Shown here one piece after another: positions 26,504 through 35,100 of a stretch of DNA of 64,000 nt. Under the pieces are notes generated by a model that ran no database searches, had not been told where the DNA came from, and saw nothing but the letters and a program-made list of their open reading frames with translations. The stretch spans positions 124,001 to 188,000 of the forward strand of contig CAVVIQ010000020.1 in NCBI GenBank assembly GCA_963748385.1, read 5' to 3'. Position numbers and translations under genes: made by a program. This DNA is from Rhodoblastus sp963748385. Its GTDB lineage: Bacteria > Pseudomonadota > Alphaproteobacteria > Rhizobiales > Beijerinckiaceae. Within the stretch, counting starts at the first letter, position 1, and every line of letters starts with the position of its first letter.

Positions 26504-26976
26504 TGGCCTTCTTTCCCAACGGCCATAGCCGACCGGGCTTTTTTCGTCCGCAAGCCGATATCAATGTGACGCCGCTGGTCGACGTCATGTTGGTGCTTTT
26601 GATCATTTTCATGGTAACGGCGCCTTTGCTCGCCGCCGGGATGAAAGTGCAATTGCCGCAGGCCCACGCCGCCCGGCCGCTCGATCCGAAAGAGCTGGTG
26701 GTGGTGGCCGTGGCGCGCGACGGTCAGCTTGCCGTCGGCGACGAGAAGGTCGCGGCGGCCGATTTCGTCCAGCTGGTCAAGCTGAAGATCGGCGACGACG
26801 TAAACCGCGTCATCCATCTGCGCGGCGACAAGGAGGTCGCCTATGGCCGGATGGTCGAGGTGCTGGACCAGCTCGCGAGCAACGGAATCACCCATATCGC
26901 CATCGTCACCGACGCGGCCACATCTGGCGCGGAAGGGGCGGCGAAAGCGCCCAGCGCCCCCCAGCCGCCGAAATGA
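26503..26976 (+). CDS. exbD: ExbD/TolR-type stator protein
   Basis: This 157-residue protein has one membrane helix containing the essential Asp (NVTPLVDVMLVLLIIFMVTA, about residues 21-40). A periplasmic domain follows, ending HIAIVTDA and then an Ala/Pro tail. It partners ExbB in proton-driven energisation. Its start overlaps the exbB stop by one base and its end overlaps the tonB start by four, so the three genes form one translational unit. Confidence 0.88.
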   Translation: MAFFPNGHSRPGFFRPQADINVTPLVDVMLVLLIIFMVTAPLLAAGMKVQLPQAHAARPLDPKELVVVAVARDGQLAVGDEKVAAADFVQLVKLKIGDDVNRVIHLRGDKEVAYGRMVEVLDQLASNGITHIAIVTDAATSGAEGAAKAPSAPQPPK

Positions 26977-27789
26977 GCGTGTCCGACCTCTTTTTCGCCC
27001 CGGGGCAGGCCCTCGGCGACGAAATCCGCCCGGTCTGGCTGCGGCCTGTGGCGCTGACTGCGATCCTCGTCGCGCACGCCCTCGTTTTTGTCGCGAGCAG
27101 AAGTCAGCCCGAAACGCTGGCGCCGGGCGACGCGATCGCGGTGACTCTCGCGCCCATGGGCGACGCCGCGGAGGACCAGAAAAAACAGGACGAAATCGCG
27201 CCTGCGGCGCCGCCCCCGGCTGCGGCGCGAAGTCGCGACGCTGTCGCCGCCTCCGATCGAAGCGACGCCGCCGAAAGTCGTCGTTCCTGAAGCGATCCCA
27301 CTCCCGACCGCGCCGCTCCAGCCGTCGAAACCCGTTCCGACGCGGCAAGAAAAGCGCCTGGACGAAAAACGCCTCGAACCAAAACGTCTCGAACAAGCGC
27401 GCCCCGAGGAAGTTCGTAAGCGGGAGGAGATGACCGAGCGCCGGCGCAGGGCCCAGGAGGCGCGGCAGGAATTGCGGCGCGGCGCGGAACGCGGCTCCGT
27501 TCATGCGTCGGCTCTGCCGCGCGCCGCCTATGCCAGCCTGGTGGCGGCCGAAATCCGCCGCCACACTTTCTATCCCGCCGCAGCGCGCGCCACCGGAGCG
27601 ACCGGCGTGGTCGGCGTCGCCTTCACAATTGACGCGTCGGGCCGGTTGGCCGCTCTGTCGATCACCCGCTCTTCCGGCAATCCCGCGCTCGACGACGCCG
27701 CGCGGACGACTCTGCGCTCGATCCACGCGCCGCCTCCGCCCGACGGACGCTTCTCGACCAGCACCAATATCCGCTTCCATTTCAACTGA
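26973..27789 (+). pseudogene. tonB: TonB energy transducer, split by an apparent frameshift
   Basis: Frame 1 (26973-27290) gives a cytoplasmic start, one membrane segment (VALTAILVAHALVFVAS) and the beginning of a Pro/Ala-rich region, then stops. A second frame, open from about 27214 to 27789, continues the proline/charged spacer (PPPIEATPPKVVVPEA, then many KR/E repeats). It ends in a TonB C-terminal domain (about 85 residues; FYPAAARATGATGVVGVAFT). Joining them needs a one-base removal between about 27213 and 27240, where there is a five-C run and a GCGGCGCGAAG stretch. Whether the gene is truly broken or the assembly has an extra base is unknown. With exbB and exbD it would power TonB-dependent receptors. 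Confidence 0.85.
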
Positions 27790-27860
27790 GCCACGGCGTC
27801 GGAAAAGATGAACAAAGAGTTATCTTGCGCGCTGGCTGTCCTCGGACTTAACATTGATCT

Positions 27861-28379
27861 ATGTCCCAGGCGCTGATCACCATTCGAAGGGCGATGCCGG
27901 GCGACGCGGAGGAAATCGCCGCCGTCCACGACGCGGCTTGGCGCGAAGCCTATCGTGGCGTCATACCCGGCCGGGAGCTGGAGCGCCTGATCGCGAGGCG
28001 AGGTCCGGACTGGTGGCGCGCCGCGGTGCTCCAGGGCAGCCGCCTGCTGGTTCTTTCGCTCCACGGGATGATCGGCGGCTACGTGTCCTATGGCCGCAAC
28101 CGCGCGGCCGCGCTCGATTTCGGCGGCGAAATTTTCGAACTTTATCTCGCGCCCGAATATCAGGGATTGGGCTTCGGCGAACGGCTTTTCCGGGCTGGAC
28201 GCCGCGACCTCGCCGACAATGGCCTCGACACCATGCTGGTGTGGACGCTCAGCGACAACCAGCGCGCCATCGACTTCTACCGCCGTCTTGGCGGCGAGCC
28301 GGTTCGTCGCGCCAGCGAATATTTCGGCGCTGAAAAGCTCGGTCGCCTCGCCTTCGGCTTCGGTCCCCTTGGCGATTGA
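27861..28379 (+). CDS. GNAT-family N-acetyltransferase
   Basis: This 172-residue protein has the GNAT fold pattern: an N-terminal ITIRRAMPGDAEEIAAVHDA, the acetyl-CoA binding strand-loop-helix (IFELYLAPEYQGLGFGERLF, Q-x-x-G-x-G/A type) and a C-terminal LSDNQRAIDFYRRLGGEPV. The substrate is unknown. It stands alone between tonB and ppa with its own 71-nt upstream gap. Confidence 0.88.
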   Translation: MSQALITIRRAMPGDAEEIAAVHDAAWREAYRGVIPGRELERLIARRGPDWWRAAVLQGSRLLVLSLHGMIGGYVSYGRNRAAALDFGGEIFELYLAPEYQGLGFGERLFRAGRRDLADNGLDTMLVWTLSDNQRAIDFYRRLGGEPVRRASEYFGAEKLGRLAFGFGPLGD

Positions 28380-28462
28380 TTTTCCTTCGCGGAAAGTTCG
28401 GGTTGCCTTTTGCGCCTGCGCCTGACTAATGAGCGGCGAAACGCCAACCATCGGAGTGCGCC

Positions 28463-28999
28463 ATGCGGCTTGACGCCATCAAGATCGGCAACAATCCCCC
28501 AGAAGATGTGAATGTCCTGATCGAAGTTCCGATTGGCGGGGAGCCGATCAAGTATGAAATGGACAAGGAAGCCGGCACGCTTTTCGTGGACCGCTTCCTT
28601 TATACGCCGATGCGCTATCCCGGCAATTACGGTTTCATTCCGCATACGCTTTCGGAAGACGGCGACCCGTGCGACGTTCTGGTCGCGAACACCCGTCCGA
28701 TCATCCCCGGCGCCTTTATCAATGTCCGCCCGATTGGCGTGCTGAAAATGACCGACGAGAGCGGCGGCGACGAAAAGATCATCGCGGTGCCGAGCCACGC
28801 TCTCACCAAGCGCTATGACAACGTCAAGTGCTACACCGACCTTCCCGAGATCACCTGGAAGCAGATTGAGCATTTCTTCTGCCATTACAAGGATCTCGAA
28901 CCCGGCAAGTGGGTCAAATTCGCCGGCTGGGGCGACGCCGGCGAAGCCAAGCGCGTCATCTCGGAAGCGATCGAGCGCGCCAAGATCGAGAAGAAATAA
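28463..28999 (+). CDS. ppa: Inorganic pyrophosphatase (family I)
   Basis: This 178-residue enzyme has the signature EDGDPCDVLV, whose three Asp bind Mg, plus RYPGNYGFIPHTLS and KRYDNVKCYTDLPE. It hydrolyses pyrophosphate made by biosynthetic reactions. The length is typical for the hexameric bacterial enzyme. A strong terminator follows 27 nt after the stop. Confidence 0.97.
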   Translation: MRLDAIKIGNNPPEDVNVLIEVPIGGEPIKYEMDKEAGTLFVDRFLYTPMRYPGNYGFIPHTLSEDGDPCDVLVANTRPIIPGAFINVRPIGVLKMTDESGGDEKIIAVPSHALTKRYDNVKCYTDLPEITWKQIEHFFCHYKDLEPGKWVKFAGWGDAGEAKRVISEAIERAKIEKK

Positions 29000-29025
29000 C
29001 AGCGTTCGCGCTATGCGGCGCTCAA

Positions 29026-29059
29026 AAAAAGCCGTGACCCACGTCGGTCACGGCTTTTT
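29026..29059. terminator. Bidirectional terminator between ppa and the DegT gene
   Basis: A 14-bp perfect stem (29026-29039, aaaaagccgtgacc, with 29046-29059, ggtcacggcttttt) has a six-base loop. The A and T runs are part of the stem, so each strand ends in a U tract. It can stop ppa transcription and, from the other side, the convergent aminotransferase gene whose stop is 9 nt away. Confidence 0.9.
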
Positions 29060-29067
29060 CGTTGCGC

Positions 29068-30201
29068 TCAACCGAGGTGCTTCACCGCCGCGCCGACGAT
29101 GCGTTCCTGCGCCTCGGCGGTCAGATAAGGATGCATCGGCAGCGACAGCACTTCTTGCGCCAGCCGGTCCGTGATCTTCAACTCACCGCCGGCGCAAGGA
29201 TAAACGCGATAAGCGGTCTGGCGATGAAGCGGGACCGGGTAATAACAGGCGGTGGGGACGCCCGCCTCCCTGAGCGCAGCGACCAGACCGTCGCGCTGGC
29301 CGGGCTTGAGCCGGATCGTATATTGCGCCCAAACCGATTCGCAGCCGTCGGCCACAATTGGAGGAGTTGCGATTTCCCCGAGCCCCTGTGCGTAGCGCGC
29401 GGCGACGGCGTCGCGCGCCTTGATTTCATCCGGGAAGATCGCGAGCTTTTCGAGCAGGACCGCCGCCTGAATCGTGTCGAGCCGCCCAGTAACGCCGATG
29501 CGGACGTTGTCATATTTGTCGACGCCCTGGCCGTGGACGCGCAGCGATCGTAGGACGTCGGCCAGTTCGTCGTCGTCCGTGAAGACGGCGCCGCCGTCGC
29601 CATAGGCCCCGAGCGGCTTGGCCGGGAAAAAGCTGGTGGTGGTCGCGAGGCCGAAGGTTCCGAGCTTGCGCCCACGAAAAGTCGCGCCGAAAGCCTGGGC
29701 GGCGTCGCAAAGGAGCCACAACCCTTCCCGGGCGCAAATGGGCTCGATAGCGCCGTAATCGGCCGGCTGGCCGAAAAGGTCGACCGAGATCACGCCCACG
29801 GGATCGAGCTTTTGCGCTCGCGCCTCGGAGATGCCCGCCTCGAGCGACGCCGGATCCAGGTTGAACGTGTCCGGGAGGACATCGATGAAGAAGGGCGTGC
29901 CGCCGAGCAGAGCGACCGCCTCGGCGGTCGCGGCGAAAGTGAAGCTGGGACAGAGCACGGCGACACCGGGCCTGACGCCCTTGGCGAGCAGGACCAGGGT
30001 CAACGCATCGGTGCCGCTGGCGCAGGACACGACATGTTTCGCGCCGCAGAAGGAAGCGAGCTGCTTTTCCAGCTCGAAGACCTCCGGCCCCATGATATAG
30101 GCCCCATGATGGATCACCCGTCGAACCGCCGCCTCGACCTTGTCCGCGATGCGCGCGCGTTGGGCGGCAAGGTCGATGAAGGGCATCATGGGCGCGGACA
30201 T
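29068..30201 (-). CDS. DegT/DnrJ/EryC1-family sugar aminotransferase
   Basis: This 377-residue PLP enzyme has FIDLAAQRARI at the N-terminus, the cofactor-binding ASGTDALTL, CDAAQAFGATF and the PLP lysine Lys195 in TSFFPAKPLGAYGDGGA. The family transaminates 3- or 4-keto nucleotide sugars. The divergent neighbour at 30468 is a Gfo/Idh dehydrogenase. This combination is used for 3-acetamido sugars such as those of the WlbA/WlbE pathway, but the other enzymes of such a pathway are absent here. The exact sugar is unknown. Confidence 0.88.
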   Translation of the reverse strand: MSAPMMPFIDLAAQRARIADKVEAAVRRVIHHGAYIMGPEVFELEKQLASFCGAKHVVSCASGTDALTLVLLAKGVRPGVAVLCPSFTFAATAEAVALLGGTPFFIDVLPDTFNLDPASLEAGISEARAQKLDPVGVISVDLFGQPADYGAIEPICAREGLWLLCDAAQAFGATFRGRKLGTFGLATTTSFFPAKPLGAYGDGGAVFTDDDELADVLRSLRVHGQGVDKYDNVRIGVTGRLDTIQAAVLLEKLAIFPDEIKARDAVAARYAQGLGEIATPPIVADGCESVWAQYTIRLKPGQRDGLVAALREAGVPTACYYPVPLHRQTAYRVYPCAGGELKITDRLAQEVLSLPMHPYLTAEAQERIVGAAVKHLG

Positions 30202-30467
30202 TCAGAAAACTCCTGGATTCAGGCTGGCCAGCGGCGACTTCGGCCGCACGTGATCAGCGGGAAGCGCACGTCTACGACGAGGGCGATGGGGGCCTATACG
30301 CCGCGAATCTCGTCGCGTCACTACAAAAAAGCGGGGCTGGCGCGACGCCCCTCCGCCATGCTAAGGCGGGCCGCATCGAAGGAGCGAGGCCCGGAGCGCT
30401 CAATCGGATTCCGTCCGTTTGCGCGCAGTTTCCGGGCTTTTTGCGAAAGGCGTCCCAAGAGCGTCAC

Positions 30468-31415
30468 ATGGCGAAAAAAAAAATCAATGTGTCCGTCATC
30501 GGGCTCGGACCATGGGGGCAGACCCTCGCCCACAAGTTGAGCGCCCTTCAGGATTTCGCGCTGAAATCCACCTACGACCATCATGACGGACGCAAAGCCG
30601 CTCACTCGGAACCTGCGCCGTCGCTCGAAGCGATCCTCGACGACCCGTCGATCAAAGCCTGCGTCGTCACGACGCCCAATCACACCCATGCCGATCTGGC
30701 CCGGACCCTGCTCGAATCCGGTAAGAACGTGCTCATCGCCAAGCCGCTGGCGCTGACCGCCGCCGCCTGCGACGAGATCGCGGCGCTAGCCAGGGCCAAG
30801 GGCTTGGTCGCCATGACCGGCCACACCACTTTGTTCAACCCTGGCGTCCTGCTGATGAAGCGCCTGATCGCCGAATCGGGCCGGCCGGTCCTGCATTTCG
30901 ACGCGCGGCGGCGCGGCGTCGGCCGCATCCAGAAGAACAGCGTGTTGCTCGACCTTGCGGTGCATGACATCGCCAACGCCATTTTCGTCACCGGTCGTCA
31001 TCCGCTTGCCGCGCGGCATGTTCAGCGTCCCTATGGCGGATGTTCCGCCGCCCAGGCCCAGATTTTCATGCGTTTCGAAGGCGGGATGACCGGTCACGTC
31101 GAAAGCAGCTGGGTCGCCTCGGAGCGACGGCGGCTGGCGGTGGCCACTTTGGACGGGCGGATCGTCAAGTTGGACGAGTTGACGGCCAAGGTCAGCGTTT
31201 ACGACACGACGCCGACGACTCGGCTCGCCCAGGACAATTTCTCCGCCGTCAAGACTGCGGAATATAAGGTCGACGCCCATGACGCGTTGGCCGATGAGCT
31301 TTCGGCCTTCGCCGAATTCATCCGCGAGGGCCGCTTTCCCGAGGAAAACGCCAGAATCGCGCGCTCTGTGGTCCATGCGATCGAGATCAGCGACAATCTC
31401 GGCGTCTATTCCTGA
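30468..31415 (+). CDS. Gfo/Idh/MocA-family dehydrogenase
   Basis: This 315-residue protein has an N-terminal NAD(P)-binding Rossmann motif (SVIGLGPWGQTLA). VTTPNHTHADLARTLLESGK and AKPLA, containing the conserved Lys, follow, then DLAVHDIANAIF carrying the conserved active-site His. This is the oxidoreductase layout used on sugars or nucleotide sugars. The ATG at 30468 starts the Rossmann fold; the earlier in-frame TTG is less likely. It is divergent from the DegT aminotransferase, separated by 266 nt, so the pair may act on one sugar. Confidence 0.85.
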   Translation: MAKKKINVSVIGLGPWGQTLAHKLSALQDFALKSTYDHHDGRKAAHSEPAPSLEAILDDPSIKACVVTTPNHTHADLARTLLESGKNVLIAKPLALTAAACDEIAALARAKGLVAMTGHTTLFNPGVLLMKRLIAESGRPVLHFDARRRGVGRIQKNSVLLDLAVHDIANAIFVTGRHPLAARHVQRPYGGCSAAQAQIFMRFEGGMTGHVESSWVASERRRLAVATLDGRIVKLDELTAKVSVYDTTPTTRLAQDNFSAVKTAEYKVDAHDALADELSAFAEFIREGRFPEENARIARSVVHAIEISDNLGVYS

Positions 31416-31449
31416 GCGCCACGCGTTTTTCCCGCTTCAGCGCCGCCGA

Positions 31450-32076
31450 TCAGTCTTCCCGCGCCGCCAGCGCGCATATTTTCGCGCCGCTTTCCCAGGC
31501 AAAACAGCAGCACCCGCCGAATCTTGTCCGGGCGCGGCCAGATTCGAGATCGATTTCGATATCGTGAAAATCGAGAAAAAGCCGGTCGGCGGGGAAAAGC
31601 GCCTTGAACACGGACTCCTTGACGACGAACAGAACCGGGCGGCGCAACAGAGCTTCATCGTAGCGCGCGCGCTCGGCGGGTGTCGCGACCAGTTCGGCCA
31701 GTTCGGGCGGCAGCGGCGCGTCGGGTTCGATATCGACGCCGATCGCCGCGACTTTTTCCACCCGGGCGACCGCCGCCAGCACATGAGAACGGTCATGAGC
31801 AAGGGAGCCGGCGAAGCCGGGCGGCCACGATGGAACGCCGTCGGCGTCGCGGCCGATCGCGCAGGGCGGGGCGCCGAACTCCGCCAGCAACTCCCGCGCC
31901 AGCGCGCGCGCGGCGCCGCTCGCCTGCTGGCGCTCTCCCCGCAGGGTGGCTAGAGCCTTCGCTTCTGCCGGCCATAGGCGATTATCGTCTCCGGGCGCGA
32001 TTTCCCGGACGCTGGTCCTGATGTCGCGGCGTTCCGCAAAAGTTCGGAGCGGACCGCCCAAAGCCAGAAAACTCAT
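31450..32076 (-). CDS. 4'-phosphopantetheinyl transferase (EntD/Sfp superfamily)
   Basis: This 208-residue protein has the two metal- and CoA-binding motifs of the superfamily: AAIGVDIEPD (about 110-119) and FVVKESVFKALFP (about 150-162). A GSLAHDRSHVLA segment lies between the N-terminal part and the first motif. It would transfer phosphopantetheine from CoA to a carrier protein. No polyketide or non-ribosomal peptide synthase is present in the window, so its partner is elsewhere. It is divergent from cdh. Confidence 0.88.
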   Translation of the reverse strand: MSFLALGGPLRTFAERRDIRTSVREIAPGDDNRLWPAEAKALATLRGERQQASGAARALARELLAEFGAPPCAIGRDADGVPSWPPGFAGSLAHDRSHVLAAVARVEKVAAIGVDIEPDAPLPPELAELVATPAERARYDEALLRRPVLFVVKESVFKALFPADRLFLDFHDIEIDLESGRARTRFGGCCCFAWESGAKICALAARED

Positions 32077-32150
32077 CCGGCGAATTTACCCTACGCGCGG
32101 AAAACGCGAAAGGCGGTGCGCGGCGCCGCGCAAAATGCTATGGCGCGCGC

Positions 32151-32915
32151 GTGAGAAGAATTATCGCCACTCTTGCTGGTCTTGTCGCGCTCGCGGGCGC
32201 CGCGGGTCCTGCGCTTTCGTTCGAGGGCGAGGCCTTCGGGCGCAACGGGTTGTGGCGCGTCGTCCACAACGTCTGTTCGCCGGTGAGCAGGCTCACCGGC
32301 CTCGCCGCGCCCTGTCTCGCCGTGGATCATGAGCGGGGCTTCGCGACCTTGCGGGCCCCGGACGAGGCCACCCATATCATCATCACCCCGCTCGTCCGGG
32401 TGGCTGGGGTCGAGAGCCGGTCGCTGCTGCGCAAGGACGCGCCCAATTATTGGGCCGACGCCTGGAGCGAGCGCCGTTGGGTCGAAGAGGCCGCCGGCCG
32501 GCCGCTCGCCTGGAACGATATCGGCATGGCGATCAATTCCCGCGACGGGCGCAGCCAGGACCAGCTCCATATCCATGTCGATTGCGTCATCCCGCAACTC
32601 AGAACGCCGCTCGCGCGCGCGGCCCGTGGCCACAAGGGCTGGTTCGAGATCGATCTGCGTCCCTGGTCCGGGCGTTACCGCGCCCGCCGCCTGAGCGCGG
32701 ACGAGCTTGACCGGAACATTTTCCGCATGGTCGCCCTGGAAATTTCCCGCGCCCGCGACAATATGGCGGGCGAAACCATCGCCGTGATCGGTCTGGACGA
32801 TCCCTGGGCCGGGCGCGGCTTCCTGCTGCTCGCGGCGAATGACGGCGGCCATGCCGAGGATTTGCTCGACCACCAATGCCGGGTCGCCGGCAATGTCCAG
32901 CCCGACCGAGGCTAA
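32151..32915 (+). CDS. cdh: CDP-diacylglycerol pyrophosphatase
   Basis: This 254-residue protein has an N-terminal hydrophobic signal/anchor (about 3-24). The Cdh hallmarks are WRVVHNVC near the start, a TPLVRVAGVES block and the HIT-like active strand SQDQLHIHVDCV. It cleaves CDP-diacylglycerol to CMP and phosphatidate at the membrane. The only sensible start in frame is GTG at 32151, without a strong ribosome-binding site. It is followed 16 nt later by the FmdB-type zinc ribbon gene. Confidence 0.88.
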   Translation: MRRIIATLAGLVALAGAAGPALSFEGEAFGRNGLWRVVHNVCSPVSRLTGLAAPCLAVDHERGFATLRAPDEATHIIITPLVRVAGVESRSLLRKDAPNYWADAWSERRWVEEAAGRPLAWNDIGMAINSRDGRSQDQLHIHVDCVIPQLRTPLARAARGHKGWFEIDLRPWSGRYRARRLSADELDRNIFRMVALEISRARDNMAGETIAVIGLDDPWAGRGFLLLAANDGGHAEDLLDHQCRVAGNVQPDRG

Positions 32916-32931
32916 CCAGTAGAGGTTGCCC

Positions 32932-33156
32932 ATGCCTATCTATAGCTACGAATGCAAAAAGTGCGGCGTGTCTTTCCAGACCCTGGTGCGCTCCGGTGAG
33001 GAGCCGGTCTGTCCGACCTGCGGTTCGGCCGAGCTTGAGCAACAATTGTCGCTGATCGCATCGCCGGCGCGCGGCGGCGACGATGTCGCGGCGCCATCCT
33101 GCGGAACCGACGGCGGCACCTGCGCGACCTGCCCGGCTGCCTCGATGTTCAACTGA
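32932..33156 (+). CDS. FmdB-type putative regulatory zinc-ribbon protein
   Basis: This 74-residue protein starts MPIYSYECKKCG, and CPTCGS completes a CxxC...CxxC zinc ribbon, the FmdB/CxxC_CXXC_SSSS family pattern. Three more Cys follow in the tail (SCGTDGGTCATCPA). The ATG at 32932 with AGAGG upstream is used. The function is poorly known; a regulatory or metal-site role is assumed for the family. It sits 12 nt before the ICMT-like gene. Confidence 0.88.
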   Translation: MPIYSYECKKCGVSFQTLVRSGEEPVCPTCGSAELEQQLSLIASPARGGDDVAAPSCGTDGGTCATCPAASMFN

Positions 33157-33168
33157 TCGGAGGGCGCG

Positions 33169-33843
33169 ATGGCGGCGGGCAGAAGTTTTTCCGGCTTCCC
33201 TCGCCTCGCCGCGCTCGTCGGCGGCGCGATCGCTTATTACGCCCTGCCCATCTGGGGATGGGGCGGCGTCGCGCCCTTCTATCGCATTCCGGCCCTTCGG
33301 GCCCTGACGATCGTCTATTTCGCCATCGTCGTCGTCGCGCTGTTTTGCGGCGGCAATCTCTCCCGCGGCGTACGGGAGGATCGGGGCAATCGCTGGGTTC
33401 TTTGGGCCTTTTTCGGTCTTGGCTTCGCCAATGGCTTCTTTCCGGCCTGGGACGACCGGCACGATTTTTTGACTTTCGGCGGCGACGGCCTTCGATGGAT
33501 CGGCGTCGTTTTGTACGCCCTGGGCAGCGGGCTCCGGCTATGGCCGGTGGTCGCGCTCGGCGACAGGTTTTCGGGACTGGTCGCGATTCAGTCCGGCCAT
33601 CAATTGCTGACCGGCGGGCCTTATCGATTCATCCGCCATCCATCCTATGTCGGACTGATGGTCGCCTCGCTCGGCTGGGCGCTGGCCTTTCGCTCAGGTA
33701 TCGGCGTGCTCATCACGGTTGTGACCCTGCTGCCGCTCGTGGCGCGCATAAAAGCCGAGGAAAATCTGCTACAGTCACATTTCGGCGCGGAATTTGACGC
33801 CTATCGCGCCCGAACATGGCGGATGATCCCCGGCCTCTGGTAG
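33169..33843 (+). CDS. Isoprenylcysteine carboxyl methyltransferase-like membrane protein
   Basis: This 224-residue protein has five or six predicted membrane segments. Its C-terminal signature GPYRFIRHPSYVGLM and the later RIKAEENLL...FDAYRARTWRMIPGLW are typical of the ICMT/PEMT-like family. Bacterial members are SAM-dependent methyltransferases with largely unknown substrates. A GGAGGG site lies before the ATG. It belongs to a same-strand run cdh-fmdB-ICMT-SDR. Confidence 0.87.
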   Translation: MAAGRSFSGFPRLAALVGGAIAYYALPIWGWGGVAPFYRIPALRALTIVYFAIVVVALFCGGNLSRGVREDRGNRWVLWAFFGLGFANGFFPAWDDRHDFLTFGGDGLRWIGVVLYALGSGLRLWPVVALGDRFSGLVAIQSGHQLLTGGPYRFIRHPSYVGLMVASLGWALAFRSGIGVLITVVTLLPLVARIKAEENLLQSHFGAEFDAYRARTWRMIPGLW

Positions 33844-33896
33844 CGAGGCGCCAAATCGCGCCTATAATCCGGACGATGTCGACACGGGGATTTTCC

Positions 33897-34646
33897 ATGA
33901 AGACCATTCTGGTCACCGGCGCCACCGCCGGCTTCGGCGCGGCTTTCGCCCGCCGTTTCGTCAAGGACGGCCATCGCGTCATCGCCACCGGCCGGCGCGT
34001 CGAGAGGCTGACGGCGCTCAGCGAAGAACTCGGCGCCGCCGTGCTGCCTCTGCCGCTCGACATGACCGACAAGGAAACGGTGGACGGTTTCGTGGACAAC
34101 CTGCCGCAGGACTGGCGGCAAATCGACGTGCTGGTCAACAATGCCGGGCTGGCGCTCGGCCTCGCCCCCGCCTGGGAATGCGATGCCGCCGACTGGGACC
34201 GAATGATCGCCACCAATGTCACCGGCCTCGTCCATCTTACCCGCGCCGTTTTGCCGCAGATGGTGGCGCGCAACGACGGGCTGGTCATCAATCTTGGCTC
34301 GATCGCCGGCGAATATCCCTATCCCGGCGGCAATGTCTATGGCGGGACGAAAGCCTTCGTCTTGCAGTTCGCGCTCAATCTGCGCGCCGATCTCGTCGGC
34401 AAGAACGTCCGGGTGACCAATATCGAGCCCGGTTTGGTCACCGGCTCGGAATTCTCGGTCGTGCGTTTCGGCGGCGACGCGGCGAGAGCGGCGGCGCTCT
34501 ATGCCGACAAGGAACCGCTAACGGCGGAAGACATAGCGGAAACGGCGGCATGGCTCGTCAGCCTGCCGCCGCATGTCAATATCAACCGGATCGAAATGAT
34601 GCCGACCTGTCAAGCGAGCAGCGCGCTCGCCGTCAGGGGGAAATGA
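33897..34646 (+). CDS. Short-chain dehydrogenase (YdfG-like)
   Basis: This 249-residue classical SDR has the cofactor motif TGATAGFGAAFA, a NADP-type Arg pair (GRRVERL), NNAGLAL, and active-site Ser in INLGSIAGEYPYPGG with YGGTKAFV (Tyr-x-x-x-Lys). The sequence resembles YdfG-type NADP-dependent 3-hydroxy acid/serine dehydrogenases. The ATG at 33897 has GGGGA upstream; a longer start at 33876 is possible. Confidence 0.9.
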   Translation: MKTILVTGATAGFGAAFARRFVKDGHRVIATGRRVERLTALSEELGAAVLPLPLDMTDKETVDGFVDNLPQDWRQIDVLVNNAGLALGLAPAWECDAADWDRMIATNVTGLVHLTRAVLPQMVARNDGLVINLGSIAGEYPYPGGNVYGGTKAFVLQFALNLRADLVGKNVRVTNIEPGLVTGSEFSVVRFGGDAARAAALYADKEPLTAEDIAETAAWLVSLPPHVNINRIEMMPTCQASSALAVRGK

Positions 34647-34659
34647 GGAGACCGCCGTT

Positions 34660-34980
34660 TCAGATCGCGGCGTTGATCCACTTGGCTAGTTCGCCCTTGG
34701 GCGCGGCGCCGATCTTTTGCGACGTCACCTTGCCGCCCTTGAACAGCATCAGGGTCGGGATCGAGCGGATGCCGAGTTTGCCGGCGACGCCGGGATTTTC
34801 ATCGACATTCAGCTTCACAATCTTGACCTTGCCGTCATAATCCTTGGCCAGTTCTTCCAGAGACGGGCCGATCATCTTGCACGGACCGCACCACTCCGCC
34901 CAGAAATCCACGACCACCGGCACATCGGATTTGAGAACGTCGGATTCGAAAGTGGCGTCGGAGACTTTGACGGTGGACAT
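34660..34980 (-). CDS. trxA: Thioredoxin
   Basis: This 106-residue protein has the redox site WCGPC (Cys31, Cys34) after VVDFWAE and the cis-Pro loop IRSIPTLMLF. This is a standard cytosolic thioredoxin that reduces protein disulphides. It is convergent with the SDR gene, with 13 nt between the stops. Confidence 0.97.
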   Translation of the reverse strand: MSTVKVSDATFESDVLKSDVPVVVDFWAEWCGPCKMIGPSLEELAKDYDGKVKIVKLNVDENPGVAGKLGIRSIPTLMLFKGGKVTSQKIGAAPKGELAKWINAAI

Positions 34981-35100
34981 GAAAACCTCACGTGGGGGGA
35001 ATCGGATCCCGAGGCGGGATCAATCTGCGGCCAAAGTAGGTAGGGCGGCCCCCCGCGTCAAGCGCGCCGGCGCCGCAGCGCACTTGCGGCGACGCAAAAA

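Noticed and set aside
26374..27780. A 468-codon minus-strand frame opposite exbD/tonB
   Set aside because: It is antisense to clear ExbD and TonB coding sequence and has shadow-type composition.
35071..35091. Hairpin between trxA and the YgiQ-type gene as a terminator
   Set aside because: A 7-bp GC stem is present but neither strand has a following U tract, so terminator function is not supported.
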